Assembly (NCBI GenBank): GCA_002633005.1
Contig: NMRA01000378.1
Coordinates: 318,165-382,164 of the forward strand
Direction: 5' to 3'
Length of the DNA: 64,000 nucleotides
Source of the DNA: Phoronis australis
Lineage: Eukaryota > Phoronida > Phoronidae
Shown in pieces: positions 11,701 through 23,570 of this stretch; position 1 is the first letter of the stretch; each line of letters begins with the position of its first letter. Below the pieces are notes generated by a model. It saw nothing but the letters and a program-made list of their open reading frames with translations. It did not search any database and was not told where the DNA came from. The translations under genes and the position numbers were made by a program.

Positions 11701-14700
11701 TCCATGAGTTAAAAGTTTATAGGAATACACTTGCCAAATTCCCATAAGGGATTTAGAACTATAGCCGAAAATGCAAAGAACAATGCTGAGTGTTGAAATA
11801 CCCCTCCGACTGCGCCGTGGACGGATTAAGTCATTTAAGGGCGTTGATAAGTGTCACAAAAATGGCCATTAGGTGGCACAGTGTATATCCGACCTGTTCG
11901 AAAATGGGAAGGCATCGGCGTCTTCCAATTAGGAAAGTACACGCAAATTCATCAAAGAACCCAACGATTACAAATCCAATCAAGAAAAAACAAACTGCCA
12001 TTAGGAGGCAAAGCCATAATCCAATATGTCCATCTGTTGTCACGGTAGTACAGAAACACCTGCCAAACTTCCAAAACTACTTGCAAGGGGGTTCAGGAGA
12101 TACAGCCACAGAAGCTAACAATATCGCAAGGACACAAATACTGACCCATCTAAACCCAGGTCAGTCTTGCTCATCAGTAGAATGACACCTATCGATTTTC
12201 ACGATGAAGCTCTGAGTGGTTTGGTGAATACATAACTTGTAACGACCCTGCACAGAATGAAGGAAATACAGCTGTGGATGCGAAAACCATGAGGCACCCG
12301 GGAAATCAGGCCCATCCAAAAATCATCAACCATGGCCCTCTCTCTGTGTTTCATAATAATCTTTTGAGTGGTTTGGTAGATAAGTGGCAAATGCCAAAAC
12401 CAGATTCAAAATAATAAAAATGACCACCAGGTGGCACAGATGACGATGAATTCATCCCAAAATGGAAAGACGTCACCGTATCTTTACTACTAACCTATTT
12501 GTCAAATTTAAAAAACCCACTGAAATCCAAAAGATACACTGGAAAATGTAACAAATACACTGCCACTAGGGGGCACATCAGTAGTCTGATTGGTCTCAAA
12601 ATCTCACTAATAGTGCTGTAGGGACACGTCTACCAAAGTAAACAAACGGTTTCCACAAATAAGCACACACACATGCAGAACAATGCGGTTTGTCTGCAAG
12701 ATTTCACACTTGGAATGACATGGATATAGTCGCATGCGCCTACCAGTAAATTCTATGCCAGTAGTGCAACAGACATACTTATACAGAAAACTACTGAACC
12801 ATTTCATCTCATATAGCACTTGGCGTCAATGACACTCTGGTCATGCTTAAACACATACAAAGTAGTACTAAAACCAATAGCTTTATTTTTAAGAAAGCCT
12901 TCAGCATGGATCGCTGATAATGTAACAGTTGGTATATACCGCACAAATATCCCGCACAAGTGCTGCACATGGGCTCGGAAATTTGGTGAATGTTCTCAAT
13001 AGCCGGTTCATACAGCCACAGATCAAAAAATATAATCACCACCAGAGGTCGTTGATCTCGTTCAAATATCTAGCCATGGCCTCCCCATCAGAAACATATC
13101 TGCTCTTTGTCATAATGATCCTTCGAGCATTTTAGCAGATACAGGTGGACAACACCAAAAAACCTCAAAAATGACCACTAGGTGGCGAAGAATACAACAC
13201 ATTTGAAAATTAAAAGGCATCATTATCTCCTTAATAATAAATACAGAGACAAATCAAATGAAATATAGTTACCACAAGAGGTACAGCAGTCCCTAGATCA
13301 TCGTCATCTGCCATAAGCTTTACAAAAACAAATCTGTAAAATCTGTTTAAGACCCTGTGAGGTCACGTCACTTAAACTTTAGTTTCAAAGCAAATTCACT
13401 CTACCTGTCTGACAACTGATCCGCATCCTTTGACTTTGTTGTTAAATCCTTTCCGTCATCAAGGAAACCAGCCTCCAGTCGTTCATTCGGTATGAACTCT
13501 TCAACACTCTTCACAGGAACATCTGGCTCTGATTTACTAACTGCTGGAGCTGAAAGGAGTGAACACACTGGTTGTATGGTCTCATTTGAGTTGGTCAGCA
13601 TGTATATTACAGTTGACGTGTCATACAGAGTCTGTCAGTATTGCTCACAAGCACTATATCTATTTATAGTTGACGTGTCGCAATGTAGAGTTGAGGTGTC
13701 GTACTGTAAGAAGTGGACACCATGTATATTACAGTTGACACGTCATACTGAGTCTGTCAGTATTGCTCACAAGCACTATATCTATTTATAGTTGACGCGT
13801 CATAATATATAGTTGAGATGTCGTACTGTAAGAAGTGGACAGCATGTATATTACAGTTGACATGTCATACTGAGTATGTCAGTATTGCTCACAAGCACTC
13901 TATGCATCTATTGTTGACACGTCGCAATGTAAGATGTGATCACCATGTATATTACAGTTGACGTGTCATACTGAGTGTGCCAGTATTGCTCACAAGCACT
14001 CTATGTATCTATTGTTGACATGTCGCAATGTAAGATGTGGTCACGATGTATATTACAGTTGACGTGTCATACAGAGTCTGTCAGTATTGCTCACAAGCAC
14101 TATATCTATTTATAGTTGACGTGTCATAATGTATAGTTGAGGTGTCGTACTGTAAGAAGTGGACAGCATGTATATTACAGTTGACATGTCATACTGAGTA
14201 TGTCAGTATTGCTCACAAGCACTCTATGCATCTATTGTTGACATGTCGCAATGTAAGAAGTGAACAGCATATATATCACAGCTGATGTGTCATACTGAGT
14301 CTGTAACATTCCAGGAAAATAACATTTTCTTACAGACGCAAGTGCTACAAGTGTGACAATGTTTTCATTGGTATTTAAGTATATATTTTACAAAACTTCG
14401 CCTTCCTCACTATTGTGACCATACCTGACACGGGGTCAACCTTTTTCTCCTTGGACTTGAAGAAGCGTGACATGAATCCACCACTAGGTTTGTCCTCGAC
14501 TTCACCGGTAGTCTGGCCTGACGGTGGCGCTACTGTCTGTGGAGGGGCTGACGGGGTGGCTGGATGGATGCAAACGCATAATTAAAAATTTAAGAGTGAA
14601 TGGTGAACAGAATTGATGAAAATGGCCACTTTGCAGTACAGAATACATCAAATCCAAACAAAGATTGGAAGACAGCAATGTCTACTTATATGGAAAAAAT

Positions 14701-17700
14701 AAAATTACCCATAGGGGGGAACAGCGGAACTCAAATACATCCAAAAATTATAGCAGTTCATTGCTACATCCATAGGAAAACAATTTCTAAATTTCACAGA
14801 GATCCAGCAAGGGGTTAAGGGAATGCAAAAAAGGAAAATGCAGTTAGGGGGTTCAAGAGAAATCAACCTCGTCTGAAAATCAACATCAGCTGTACCCTCC
14901 TTGGTAGGAATACATCTACCACTTTTCAAAATGCTGCAGGGTATGCAGTCAGATGCCAGATAACTAACACAAAAAGCCACTAGATAAGGCAGAATATGTT
15001 AAAACTACCTAAAACAGAAAGACAAAATCTCATGAAAATCCACTGAGGAACTCCGAAGACAGAGACCCAATCCCTTTAAGCTCCTTCAAAACTTTAGGGG
15101 ATGCAGCACCGGATGTTGGACATGATGATGACAATATGCACTGGCATAATTTGTAGGTGCATAAAAGTTATTTGTGAAAAAAAAATTTTACATTACCACA
15201 GCCATAGATTTGTTCCATAGAAAAAACCTCAGATTTTCAAAGTGAACTGCCAAACTATGAATTCTTTCAAATAATGAAATCAGAGCTTACTTACAGAGCA
15301 CAGTGGCTGGTGCCGCTGAAGCTGTGTTGACCTCTGTTACCACGGCGGCAGCAGCAGCTTCCTCTTCTTGTTTCCTCTTTGCTTCAGCCACGGCCTTTTC
15401 AGCCAACTTCTCTTGCTTCTGACGGTTTTTATTGTTTATCATGTCTATGAACCTGAAGTACAACACCATAAAATTCATAAAATACGGTCAACTCTCACCT
15501 GAACTTAACATAATACGATAGATAACTTAAACTCATTTCATAAAATTACCTTCAAGTTAATGCCGTGCCCGTTTCAAAATCTGCGGAGAGGCTACTACGC
15601 CATACAGATACATTATCACCATAACCAAGGCAGAGTGGTCATACAGAACTGCAGCATGCTACTTATGATAATTACAAGCTAAAATAGCCACTAGGTGGTG
15701 CTGAATTCCCAGAACCTGTCCATAAAATTGTGGGAATATTTGGTCATCTTCCTCACAAAAACCTGTCAAACTTCGAGAAAATCTGTACTGGAAGCCCGAA
15801 TGTTCAGAGGCAAACGTAAAAAAAAAATTTCCAATATGAGGCACAGCAGTGGCCAGGTCTGTCATATTTCATAAAGAAACTGCAAGGGGTATAGGAAACA
15901 CAGCTATGGACTCAAAAAACTGCCAGTAGGGGTCGCCACAATAGTTGGACCATCCAAAAATCAAAATCAGTTGCGCGGTTGTCAACAGTGAGGAAAATAT
16001 TTGACAATTTTCTTCTCTGAGCAGTTTGGCAGATAAATAAACTGACCTCAAAACATTGGAAAATAATAAAAATGGCCACAATGTGACGCAGAATACATTT
16101 AACTCAATCAAAAATCAAAACTAGAAAATTATTTATAATTAAATTTTAATTAAAATTTATTTAAATTCCACACAACCACCAGTCAAATAACAGTCACAAG
16201 TCACAACACAGTCATCAATCACAACACAGTAACCAGTCACAACACAGTGACCAGTCACAAACACAGTCACCAGTCACAACACAGTCACCAGTCACAACAC
16301 AGTCACCAGTCACAACACAGTCAACAGTCACAAAACAGTCACCAGTCACACTAACTAACTGTGAATGTAATTGTACATGGCTGTCACACCCATGTATTCA
16401 TAGAACGGTACGCTCTGACCAACAAATCATAATCTGGTCACTTTACTGCTGGATTTAATCAACCATAGACCCATACACCCTGACCTACACGTCATAGTTC
16501 TGTTCATCTGACTCTTCGTGTATTGTCAGTTCATCCAAAGTTGATGCTGTGTCAACACGGTTAGTCTCCAGCTGTTTTAGCAGAGTCTCCCTCTGTAACA
16601 ACACGTAAGAGCAAGTTAAATATGTTGAGAGCATCGATGCTGGCACCTAGTGTTTAGGACTAATACTAATACTAAAACAAAGAAATTTGATTTATCAAGT
16701 CAGCACCTGTAATCTAAATGACATCCATGAAGTAAGGGGGTTGTGCAGGTAACAACCCAACATTCCCATTCTCAGTAAGCATTGAGTCCATAAGACCGAC
16801 GCAAATCATCAATCAAGTGTTGAGCCCACAAGACCATCGCAAATCATCAAACAAGTGTTGAGCCCATAAGACCAACGCAAATCCTCAATCAAGTGTTGAG
16901 CCCAAGACTGACACGAACAAATCGTAAAATCTTAAATCCATCAATCCAGGTGTCCCATTTACACCTTACGCGCTTTTTAAAGGAGACTGCGATTTTTAAG
17001 CTGCCCGACAGTTAAATGCATGACATTCTAATGCCTATTTTTTCATGTATCCCTGTAGTAATCAGCACAATCAAGAAGCAAGATAACTGCAGAGGGCGTA
17101 TGGAATAGTCTATTTCAAGTGTTGACTTCATCAGACTGATATAACCATCCATCAAGCTGAGATCCAGGGAACCTATAGACCAAGTGTTGAACACAACGAC
17201 AGAGCCTGTCAATCAAACAATGACATACTTGTAATTGAAGAAAAGGCACATTGAAGAACAGGTGAATGTATCTGAGACCAAAGCCATTCCTCATGGATGA
17301 CTCAGCGTAGCGCACCTGAGCTGCATCTTCACCCCTAAAACAACAGAAACAAAAATCATGAGACGAATTGAGATGCCAAACGTGATTAGAAACTATGACT
17401 GAATCACTAAAGGGAAAGCCAATAACCTCACAAAAAACACAGACATCATTTCAGCTTTGCATCTCAAGGAGGTGCTTTCTTCCTGTCAATGAGTTGATAG
17501 TTGAGAAAAGGGATCCTTGGCGTTAAATAGACAGCAGCAGTGATCTTAACTTTGAACAACAAGGGGTGATGTAGTCAAGTGCATACAATAAAACTGGTGT
17601 AACAATAAACTTGATTTTAAGTGACAATTGTGAACAGAACAGTTGTCCTACTTCAGCCACTAGGTGTCACTACGAGACAATTGGGAGTAATTAGAAATTC

Positions 17701-20700
17701 TACCCAAAAACGGGCCAATAAAATGGTTCATGCAACATTAAAGGTAGGCCTTATTTTGATCACTGGTCAATAAGGAAATAAAAAGTTCTTGGTGAATTCA
17801 TAAATGATAGCGAGCTGAAACTTTGTAACTGGCTACGAAGGCTAAAAGAAGCAAGGTTTCCAAGAATGTACTTCAATGCTGAAAAAGTGATTAGTCCCAC
17901 AAGCTTTCGAAAATTTTCTGACAATCCTGATTCAGCTTACTCAACACAGTAAAGCTTAGGCAAGTTTTGCCAAATTTAGAGTCAAACCTAATGTGAAAAC
18001 TTTCTCGATGCTCATGTTCTTGACAGTGAGTTTGGTGAGAAAAGGTTTTAAGAGAAACGGGGTTATGCGCAAAACGAGAGCATTAGATTTTGGCAATAAT
18101 TCATTGTTAAATTGGAACACATCGTCTGAACACCCACCTGTCCAGATACTCAATGAAGTATTTGGCCATATCCTCATTTACAGTCCTGTGGTGACCCATA
18201 TCACGGTGGTTGCCCAGCAACAAGACAGGGATGTGTGAAGGTATTTTGGGTAATTCACGCTCCACGTAGTCATACGTCCTGAAATACGTAGACGTAATGG
18301 TTAGTAGTTACAGAAATCACGGCTTGGAATGACCAATGACAAAAAACGCGGAAATTTTTACGGCCCAAAACGTGACCGCAGCCAGCCTTGAAATAGTCGA
18401 CGTGGGCCTTTTGCCGACAAAATCGAGAGGACTAAAAGCAAAAAACGGTACCACCTCCACAAGCGTGCGTCTGCGTCTTTTTAGCTCGTCCGCCACTCCC
18501 ACCTTCACACATTTTTGCATGCAGTCGTAGTATTTGTCATCGTGGTTTACAATCACACGAGCCGCCATTGGGGAAATCCACCACGCTATCCCAGATGCCC
18601 CGTCAATGTTGACAATTTAAGTTCCTCCGAAAATAAAGAGCAACTTCCGCTTTTCGAGCTGAAAGTCGTCGGCAACGATGCGGTAAGAAAAAAATATGCC
18701 GCGAAAATTTTATATCAAATACGATTTTTTTCTGCGGAAATATGATAAAATACGCGGACAGAACATTTGTAAAAAGCGGAAATCCGCGTTTCCGCGGAGT
18801 ATTCCAAGCCTTGATAAATCATAAACCAGGCAGAACAACTTTATGCCCTTCCGTCAACATGGTGTAAAATGTAGCGGTTTCAAATTAGGGATAGCCAACC
18901 CTACGAGATATCCGAGTAACCTACACTATTCTGAACCACCCTTCTGTAGATTTGATAATCTATTAGCAAAACCAGCCTTATCAACTGGTCTCTTTATACA
19001 ATCCAGTAAACATAAGTTCACAATAACAATAAAACCTTGAGGTATGAACCAACCATTGTTTGGTGATGTCATAGACCATGATGACACCATTGGTTCCCTT
19101 GTAAACATCAACAAACTCAGCATCCAGACACGGCTCCTCCGTAGCAACCTGATCAACACAATAAAAAATCAATTAACAGTTAGTTGGGGCTGTAATGGGT
19201 GAATGAAAAAAGGGATCTGTGCTCCAAAGCTATCCATTCAGCTCCAGTACACAAATCTTTGTTTTCCGTGCAATTCTGATAAGTGCCACATAGCAACCAG
19301 GATGTGAACTAAATTGAAATTGCACCCAGTTAACTGAGAAAATAGGTTGTTGGTTACAACTTTTGATAAAATTGAAATTGCACCCAGTTAACTGAGAAAA
19401 TAGGTTGTTGGTTACAACTTTTGATATAAAAATTATCATAAATAAACACAAAACTTTTAGCTGAAGAGTTAATCTACAAGGTCTATTTTCAAATTCAATA
19501 AATTTACACTTATATAAAAATAAAATTTTCATTAAACTTTAAAATAATCTAGGACTTCTATTTTTAGTCGATCTAAACTGGGGAGGGGGGAAATTCTTCA
19601 GTCTGCTTTTTACATGTGAAATTTAGTTAAACAAATTATGAGATTTATAACATCCGGTGCGCCAAGTTTCACAAACATGTCTATAAGAGTTCAATTATGT
19701 TTGAAGTAATTGTTTTATCTTTTAACCAGTGAGTGTTGGAAGCCATCTTAAACTTCTTTTACTTTCACTCTTTCAAATTGTCTGACTGGCGACATGGCTC
19801 ATTATGAAAAGAGAGAAAGATGTGTATTGTCGATTATTCTTCTTTTCATATCAAATGTATCAAAGTTAAGTTCCGATAATAGTTTACGTCTTATTACAGA
19901 TGTTTCTGTTAAGTGTTTCACTGTTATCCTAACATGTTTTTGCTACATTTTAATAGACCCAATCCAGAGTGCAATTTGTCTGTCATGGGTCATTCGGTGT
20001 TCAGTGCGATACTACTGTTCGTTTTAAATCACTTTAGGCGGGTACCTCAAAAATCTAGTCTAGCTCATTCCTGGCCCCTTTGTAAGGCCCTCAGGGATCA
20101 CACCCAGAGTGCAGACAACGGCAGACGACCGTTTCTGTACACACTGCGGTAAACTCTAAATGCACCCGTGGTCAGACATTGGTACCTCATTCATCTATGC
20201 TAAGTGCTCTGGGCTGCCTGTCTATTTCCTAGAGACAATCTTTCTCAATATTCAATGCAAATCCACATTAAGTTACCTCTTCAGATGTCTCCAACTTGAG
20301 CCCTTCCACTTTCCGTTTCCTCCGACCCTTGTCTACTATGTCCCAGACTTCCACCTTGACAATGTCGTCAGTTGCCTTGTAGTTCCAGTGTATACTGGCC
20401 ACCTGTAAATAGTACAATCAGGTGCAAGAAACAGTTCAGGTATCAGACCAACAAACTCAATCTAAACTTAAAGCAAACTTAAACCTGAAGCATGGTAGGC
20501 TATAGCCTTAGTACAAAGCTGTATACGAGGTTGGTAAGAAAATTGGTCAAACAAAGTCTGACATAAAATTAAGTGTCATTCAAAACTGCGCTTTACTTGA
20601 GGAAACTAAATTATTTATCACTAGTATTGAAAACATTGGTGTTACATCATTTTCAACTGCTAAAGTTGAGGACCTAGCCTTATTCGGTACACCATGTCTT

Positions 20701-22175
20701 TACATAATGAACAACTTACCTGAATCTCTTCAGTGGGCAGGTACTCCTCTCTGAACTTTTGACCCTGAAGTCGGTACCACAATGCTGTCTTACCCACATT
20801 CCTGTCACCTCGAATGACCAGTTTCACTACAACAGGAATGCCAGTCAATGACTGCACTTGATTGACTTTGATGGTTCCGCTGGGTGAACCAGATTGGTTT
20901 AAAAGCAGGAAGCGGTCATTGAGAACCAATCAGACGTCTGACAGTTGACCAGGCAATCATTGATAGAAACAGCCACAGGAGCTTACATCTACATTCTCGT
21001 GTTTGACAGATCACAATGACCCTCCATGACTAGGTTACATTCAACAATACGATGATTCCATCTACCAGAGCTGTAAAGGCTTACACTATTGTTCTGATAA
21101 GAATACCTGGTTCATCATCAGCAGACAAACGACTCGGTGTTCAGTTCAGCTGCTTGCTTTCAGATCAGACAAGAAATGCCATCAAGACAGCAATGTGTTT
21201 GGAGAGTGATAGTCTTTTAAGCCAAGTCCTTTTTTGAGTACAATACTAGGATATTTTTCATTTTCATAATATCACATTCCAATTTGGGACTAAATAAGAT
21301 TTTCCCTACTTTTAAAATAAGACCGATTTCATTGCTTCTGAGAATTCTCTGAATCCCAAACCGGTCCACAGGAAATTTTTTGCCAGGGACTAAATCCAAT
21401 AGTAACAAACTGAGAATCATTCCCATAGTGCTGCCCCCTAGTGTTGTCACATGAACAAACCTATGAATAACTAATGACGCATGTATTCTCTATGATAGTC
21501 TTCTAATGCAACTTGATCATCAGCCTTCACCTGGTACTGTTACCTTACATTTATAGAGAGAAATCGGATGTTCCTATAAATAATATCCACCATTAATATC
21601 CGTGAAAGCATAAGGCTCACGTGGTGCCATATTGTTGAGTGGCCGGCATGTTACACATAACAAAGTGAATCTGTCTCTATATGTACCAGTGTTACTCACT
21701 GTTATGGTGTGATAGCAAACCTGTCTGAGTGTTACTCACGGTTATAGTGGGACAGTCAATTTCTGTCTGTATGAGTGTTAATTAGAGCTATAGAGTGACA
21801 GTAAATTGCTGTCCCTATATGTATGTTACTCACAGTTATATAGTGACAGTCAATTCTTGTCTCTATATGTATGAGTGTTCCTTTCATTGAGTGAGAGTCA
21901 ATCTCTGTCTCTATATGCACGAGTGTTACAGTCCAACGGTCAATCCCTGTCTCCACATGTATGAGCGTTATTCATAGTTATAGTCTAACAGCCAATCTCT
22001 GTCTCTGTATGTATGAATGTTACTTACTGTTATAATTAACACCACGCGCGAACCTTCTCTGAAGCTGAGCACCCATGGCCTGTACACCACTAGGGACGGG
22101 AGACGACTGGGCATCGGCTCCACCCTGCGTTGCAGGGCTGGCCTCTTTATCTTTGAACAGCTTACGCAGAAACAT
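5702..22175 (-). CDS. RABL6: Rab-like protein 6 (RABL6), complete, 14 coding exons, 757 aa
   Basis: Atypical Ras-superfamily GTPase related to human RABL6 (PARF/C9orf86), linked to cell-cycle control. Exons in transcript order: 22175-22028, 20826-20720, 20402-20277, 19148-19054, 18278-18138, 17334-17229, 16592-16489, 15452-15295, 14547-14425, 13549-13405, 10860-10209, 8972-8864, 7005-6932, 5887-5702. All junctions are GT-AG and the phases match (2274 nt in total). Residues 1-49 start [13 protein letters not shown]. The P-loop is GDRNVGKT (56-63), the DxxG region lies in exon 3 (WDIVDKG), and a non-standard G4 loop is GNHRDMG (181-187). The conserved family block [15 protein letters not shown] is in exon 6. 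The long disordered acidic tail holds [23 protein letters not shown], lysine-rich runs and the C-terminal signature [15 protein letters not shown]. Human RABL6 is 729 aa. As in that family, the classical NKxD motif is absent, so nucleotide handling is probably unusual. Confidence 0.95.
6201..6357. repeat. 22 bp tandem repeat, about 7 copies
   Basis: Near-perfect tandem copies of cacagaatcacacttgcaca plus aa, in the last RABL6 intron. Because 22 is not a multiple of 3, the array gives long open frames in several registers, which are artefacts. Confidence 0.95.
7558..7745. repeat. About 39 bp minisatellite, 4-5 copies
   Basis: Imperfect units of the form gccaacagagggctctatgg followed by tagtcaaatctgtcca, in the RABL6 intron between exons 12 and 13. 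Confidence 0.85.
8975..9190. repeat. (ATACA/ATACAATGCA)n microsatellite next to a RABL6 acceptor
   Basis: Imperfect pentanucleotide repeat of tacaa/tgcaa units. It begins 2-3 bases from the acceptor of RABL6 exon 12 (high end 8972). On the transcribed strand it reads (TATTG)n, and it therefore supplies the pyrimidine-rich tract before TTCAG. Confidence 0.9.
9475..9685. repeat. 26 bp minisatellite, about 8 copies
   Basis: Near-identical units gtcatctgggaaggaatggg followed by attggt, in the intron between RABL6 exons 11 and 12. The high identity suggests recent expansion. Overlapping open frames across it are artefacts. Confidence 0.95.
10959..11339. mobile_element. MITE-like element with 12 bp inverted ends
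   Basis: ATGCGCCCACAT at 10959-10970 is perfectly repeated in inverted orientation at 11328-11339. The right end also forms its own hairpin (gcgtccacat ... atgtgggcgc) around an (AT)n core. Inside are a CTCF-like core (ccactagggggcac, 11132-11145) and a (CGGA)n tract near 11275-11290. It lies in RABL6 intron 10. No clear target duplication was found, so the boundaries are approximate. Confidence 0.65.
11340..13300. repeat. Degraded relatives of the MITE-like element filling RABL6 intron 10
   Basis: Several decayed segments repeat the same internal landmarks: caatgctgagtgttgaaat at about 11780, then (t)aggnggc motifs near 11668, 11866, 12001, 12424, 12563 and 13174, usually followed by 'ccaaaatgg(g)aaggc' and 'atctcctt'. 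I read these as old tandem or nested insertions of one non-coding family. No coding exon is seen between RABL6 exons 10 and 11. Confidence 0.6.
13601..14300. repeat. Long-unit tandem array with alternating 122 bp and about 100 bp units
   Basis: The landmark tgtatattacagttgac recurs at 13601, 13723, 13845, 13945, 14047 and 14169, with a degenerate copy near 14270. Spacings are 122, 122, 100, 102, 122 and about 100. The short unit lacks about 20 bp around the gttgaggtgtcgtactg segment. The array lies in the RABL6 intron between exons 9 and 10. Confidence 0.9.
14581..16130. repeat. Further degraded copies of the intron 10 family around RABL6 exon 8
   Basis: Segments 14581-15180 and 15650-16130 share the landmarks of the family seen at 10.9-13.3 kb (gccactaggtggtgctg at 15687, 'tccaaaaatca', 'atacagc', '(t)aggggg'). 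They surround RABL6 exon 8 (15295-15452) without entering it. Identity is low, so the copies are old. Confidence 0.5.
16189..16350. repeat. 18 bp tandem repeat (agtcaccagtcacaacac)
   Basis: About 9 near-perfect copies with small indels, in the RABL6 intron just downstream of exon 7 in transcript direction. Confidence 0.9.
16782..16910. repeat. About 42 bp tandem repeat, 3 copies
   Basis: Three copies of a unit containing gcaaatcatcaatcaagtgt and tgagcccataagacc, in the RABL6 intron between exons 6 and 7. Confidence 0.85.
18318..18813. mobile_element. TIR element copy 1 (ends GGCTTGGAAT ... ATTCCAAGCC)
   Basis: A 496 bp element with inverted ends CACGGCTTGGAAT and ATTCCAAGCCTTG. A second copy with about 80-85% similarity is at 23030-23445. 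Flanking hexamers agaaat and ataaat could be a decayed 6 bp target duplication. The internal sequence (gcggaaatttttacggcc, gcgtctgcgtctttttagc) shows no transposase, so it is non-autonomous. It sits in RABL6 intron 4, only about 40 bp from the acceptor of exon 5 (18278). Confidence 0.8.
19311..19426. repeat. Perfect 58 bp tandem duplication
   Basis: The unit from aaattgaaattgcaccc to ggttacaacttttgat occurs twice with no visible mismatch over about 55 bp, in RABL6 intron 3. The identity points to a very recent duplication. Confidence 0.95.
21660..22030. repeat. About 50-55 bp minisatellite that includes the RABL6 exon 1 donor
   Basis: Units follow gtctctatatgtatgagtgt, tactcacagttatag, then tgacagtcaat. 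The last unit runs into RABL6 exon 1 and contains its real 5' splice site (acttac at 22022-22027). Copies at 21828-21833, 21734-21739 and 21694-21699 carry actcac, that is GTGAGT on the transcribed strand, in the same context. Confidence 0.85.
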
Positions 22176-23029
22176 GGTCACCTTCGACTACTCAAATCTA
22201 CAATATAAGCAATCGCTCGCATTTAATAACATAATGAAACAGCTGCGCATATACACAATTGGTATCTTCTTTACTATATTGTATATCTTGCCTTTCACTG
22301 TCTTAAATATGCAAACGTGTAAACTGCGTTATAGCGTTGTAAGAAAAACATAGCTTTCAACAGACTTCTTAGTACGAGTCTAACTAAACTGAAATCTGAT
22401 TCAGCTTATGATCTTAAGGTTTATGACTGTGAGATCTTAGAAATGTCTCCAAATTTGGCAAAGTTTCAAATGTCATATCTTAAAAATGGCAGATAAAATT
22501 CACTGGAAACTTTCAGACACTACGTTTTAGGCATAGTTCTCCAAAACTGTGTTAGGAATTGTTTTAAAAGTATTCAAGTTCTACAAGAGGGGCTAAGTTT
22601 ATAATTGAAAAAATGCTATTGATGTCATTCATTGTTTTGGTGCAGACGTACCTTGTTTGCTTAATTTCACTAGATATATATAATTATATTGAAGATGGTG
22701 AGCACTTGCAAGCTCCTCTGAGCACCTACTTCAGAACAACTTTTAGCAAGTGAACGCTATAGGTGAGCACTCGCAACCACTCTCTATAGGTTGTTTGCTT
22801 AGTAATCTAAGATGGTGACTGACGTGTCCCAAGACTGTATGTCGCATATGGAAATCCACAAGTAGGTACAATACGAGTGTCGGCAAAAGCTGTTGCAAAT
22901 TTGATATTTAGAACTAAGTTAATTAAATTTGTGTAAGCTTGCATTATATTCAGTCACACAAGGAAGTCACATATCAAAACACTCCTCTCCCTTCTACAAA
23001 TCAAGCATTCTGCCTGGCCCTCAGCTCAG

Positions 23030-23445
23030 CAGGGCTTGGAATGACCAATGACAAAAAACGCGGAAACTTTTACGGCCCGAACCATGCTCGCAGCCAGCCT
23101 TAAAATAGTCGGTGTGGACCTTTTACCGACAACAATCGGGAGGACTAAAAAAAAAACGGTACCGCCTCCATAAGCATGCGTCTGCGTCTTTTTAGCTCGT
23201 CCGCCACTCCCACCGCGCTATCCCAGATGCCCCGGCTATGTTGACAATTTACGTTTCTCCGAAACATAAAGAGCAACTTCCGCTTTTCGAGGTGAAATTC
23301 GTCGGCATTGCCGCAGTAAGAAAGAAATTTGCAGCGGAAATTTTATCAAATCAGATTTTTTTTACGCGGAAATATAATAAAATACGCGGATAGAACATTT
23401 CAAAAAAGGAGAAATACGTGTTTCTGCAGAAAATTCCAAGCCTTG
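23030..23445. mobile_element. TIR element copy 2
   Basis: A 416 bp relative of the element at 18318-18813, in the same orientation, with ends CAGGGCTTGGAAT and ATTCCAAGCCTTG. The flanks gctcag (just left) and gctcag (just right) form a 6 bp direct repeat compatible with a target-site duplication. It lacks about 80 bp present in copy 1 and has no coding capacity. It lies upstream of the RABL6 start. Confidence 0.8.
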
Positions 23446-23570
23446 GCTCAGGTCGGCCACATTTCTTGGAAGTTGCCAATCCTGTGCTAGAAATTTGGCT
23501 ACCATCCGCCTCAAGAGGAGTCTTCTTTTTGTTCTGACAATGGGCGCCAATCAGTAACGTAGAAAATACC

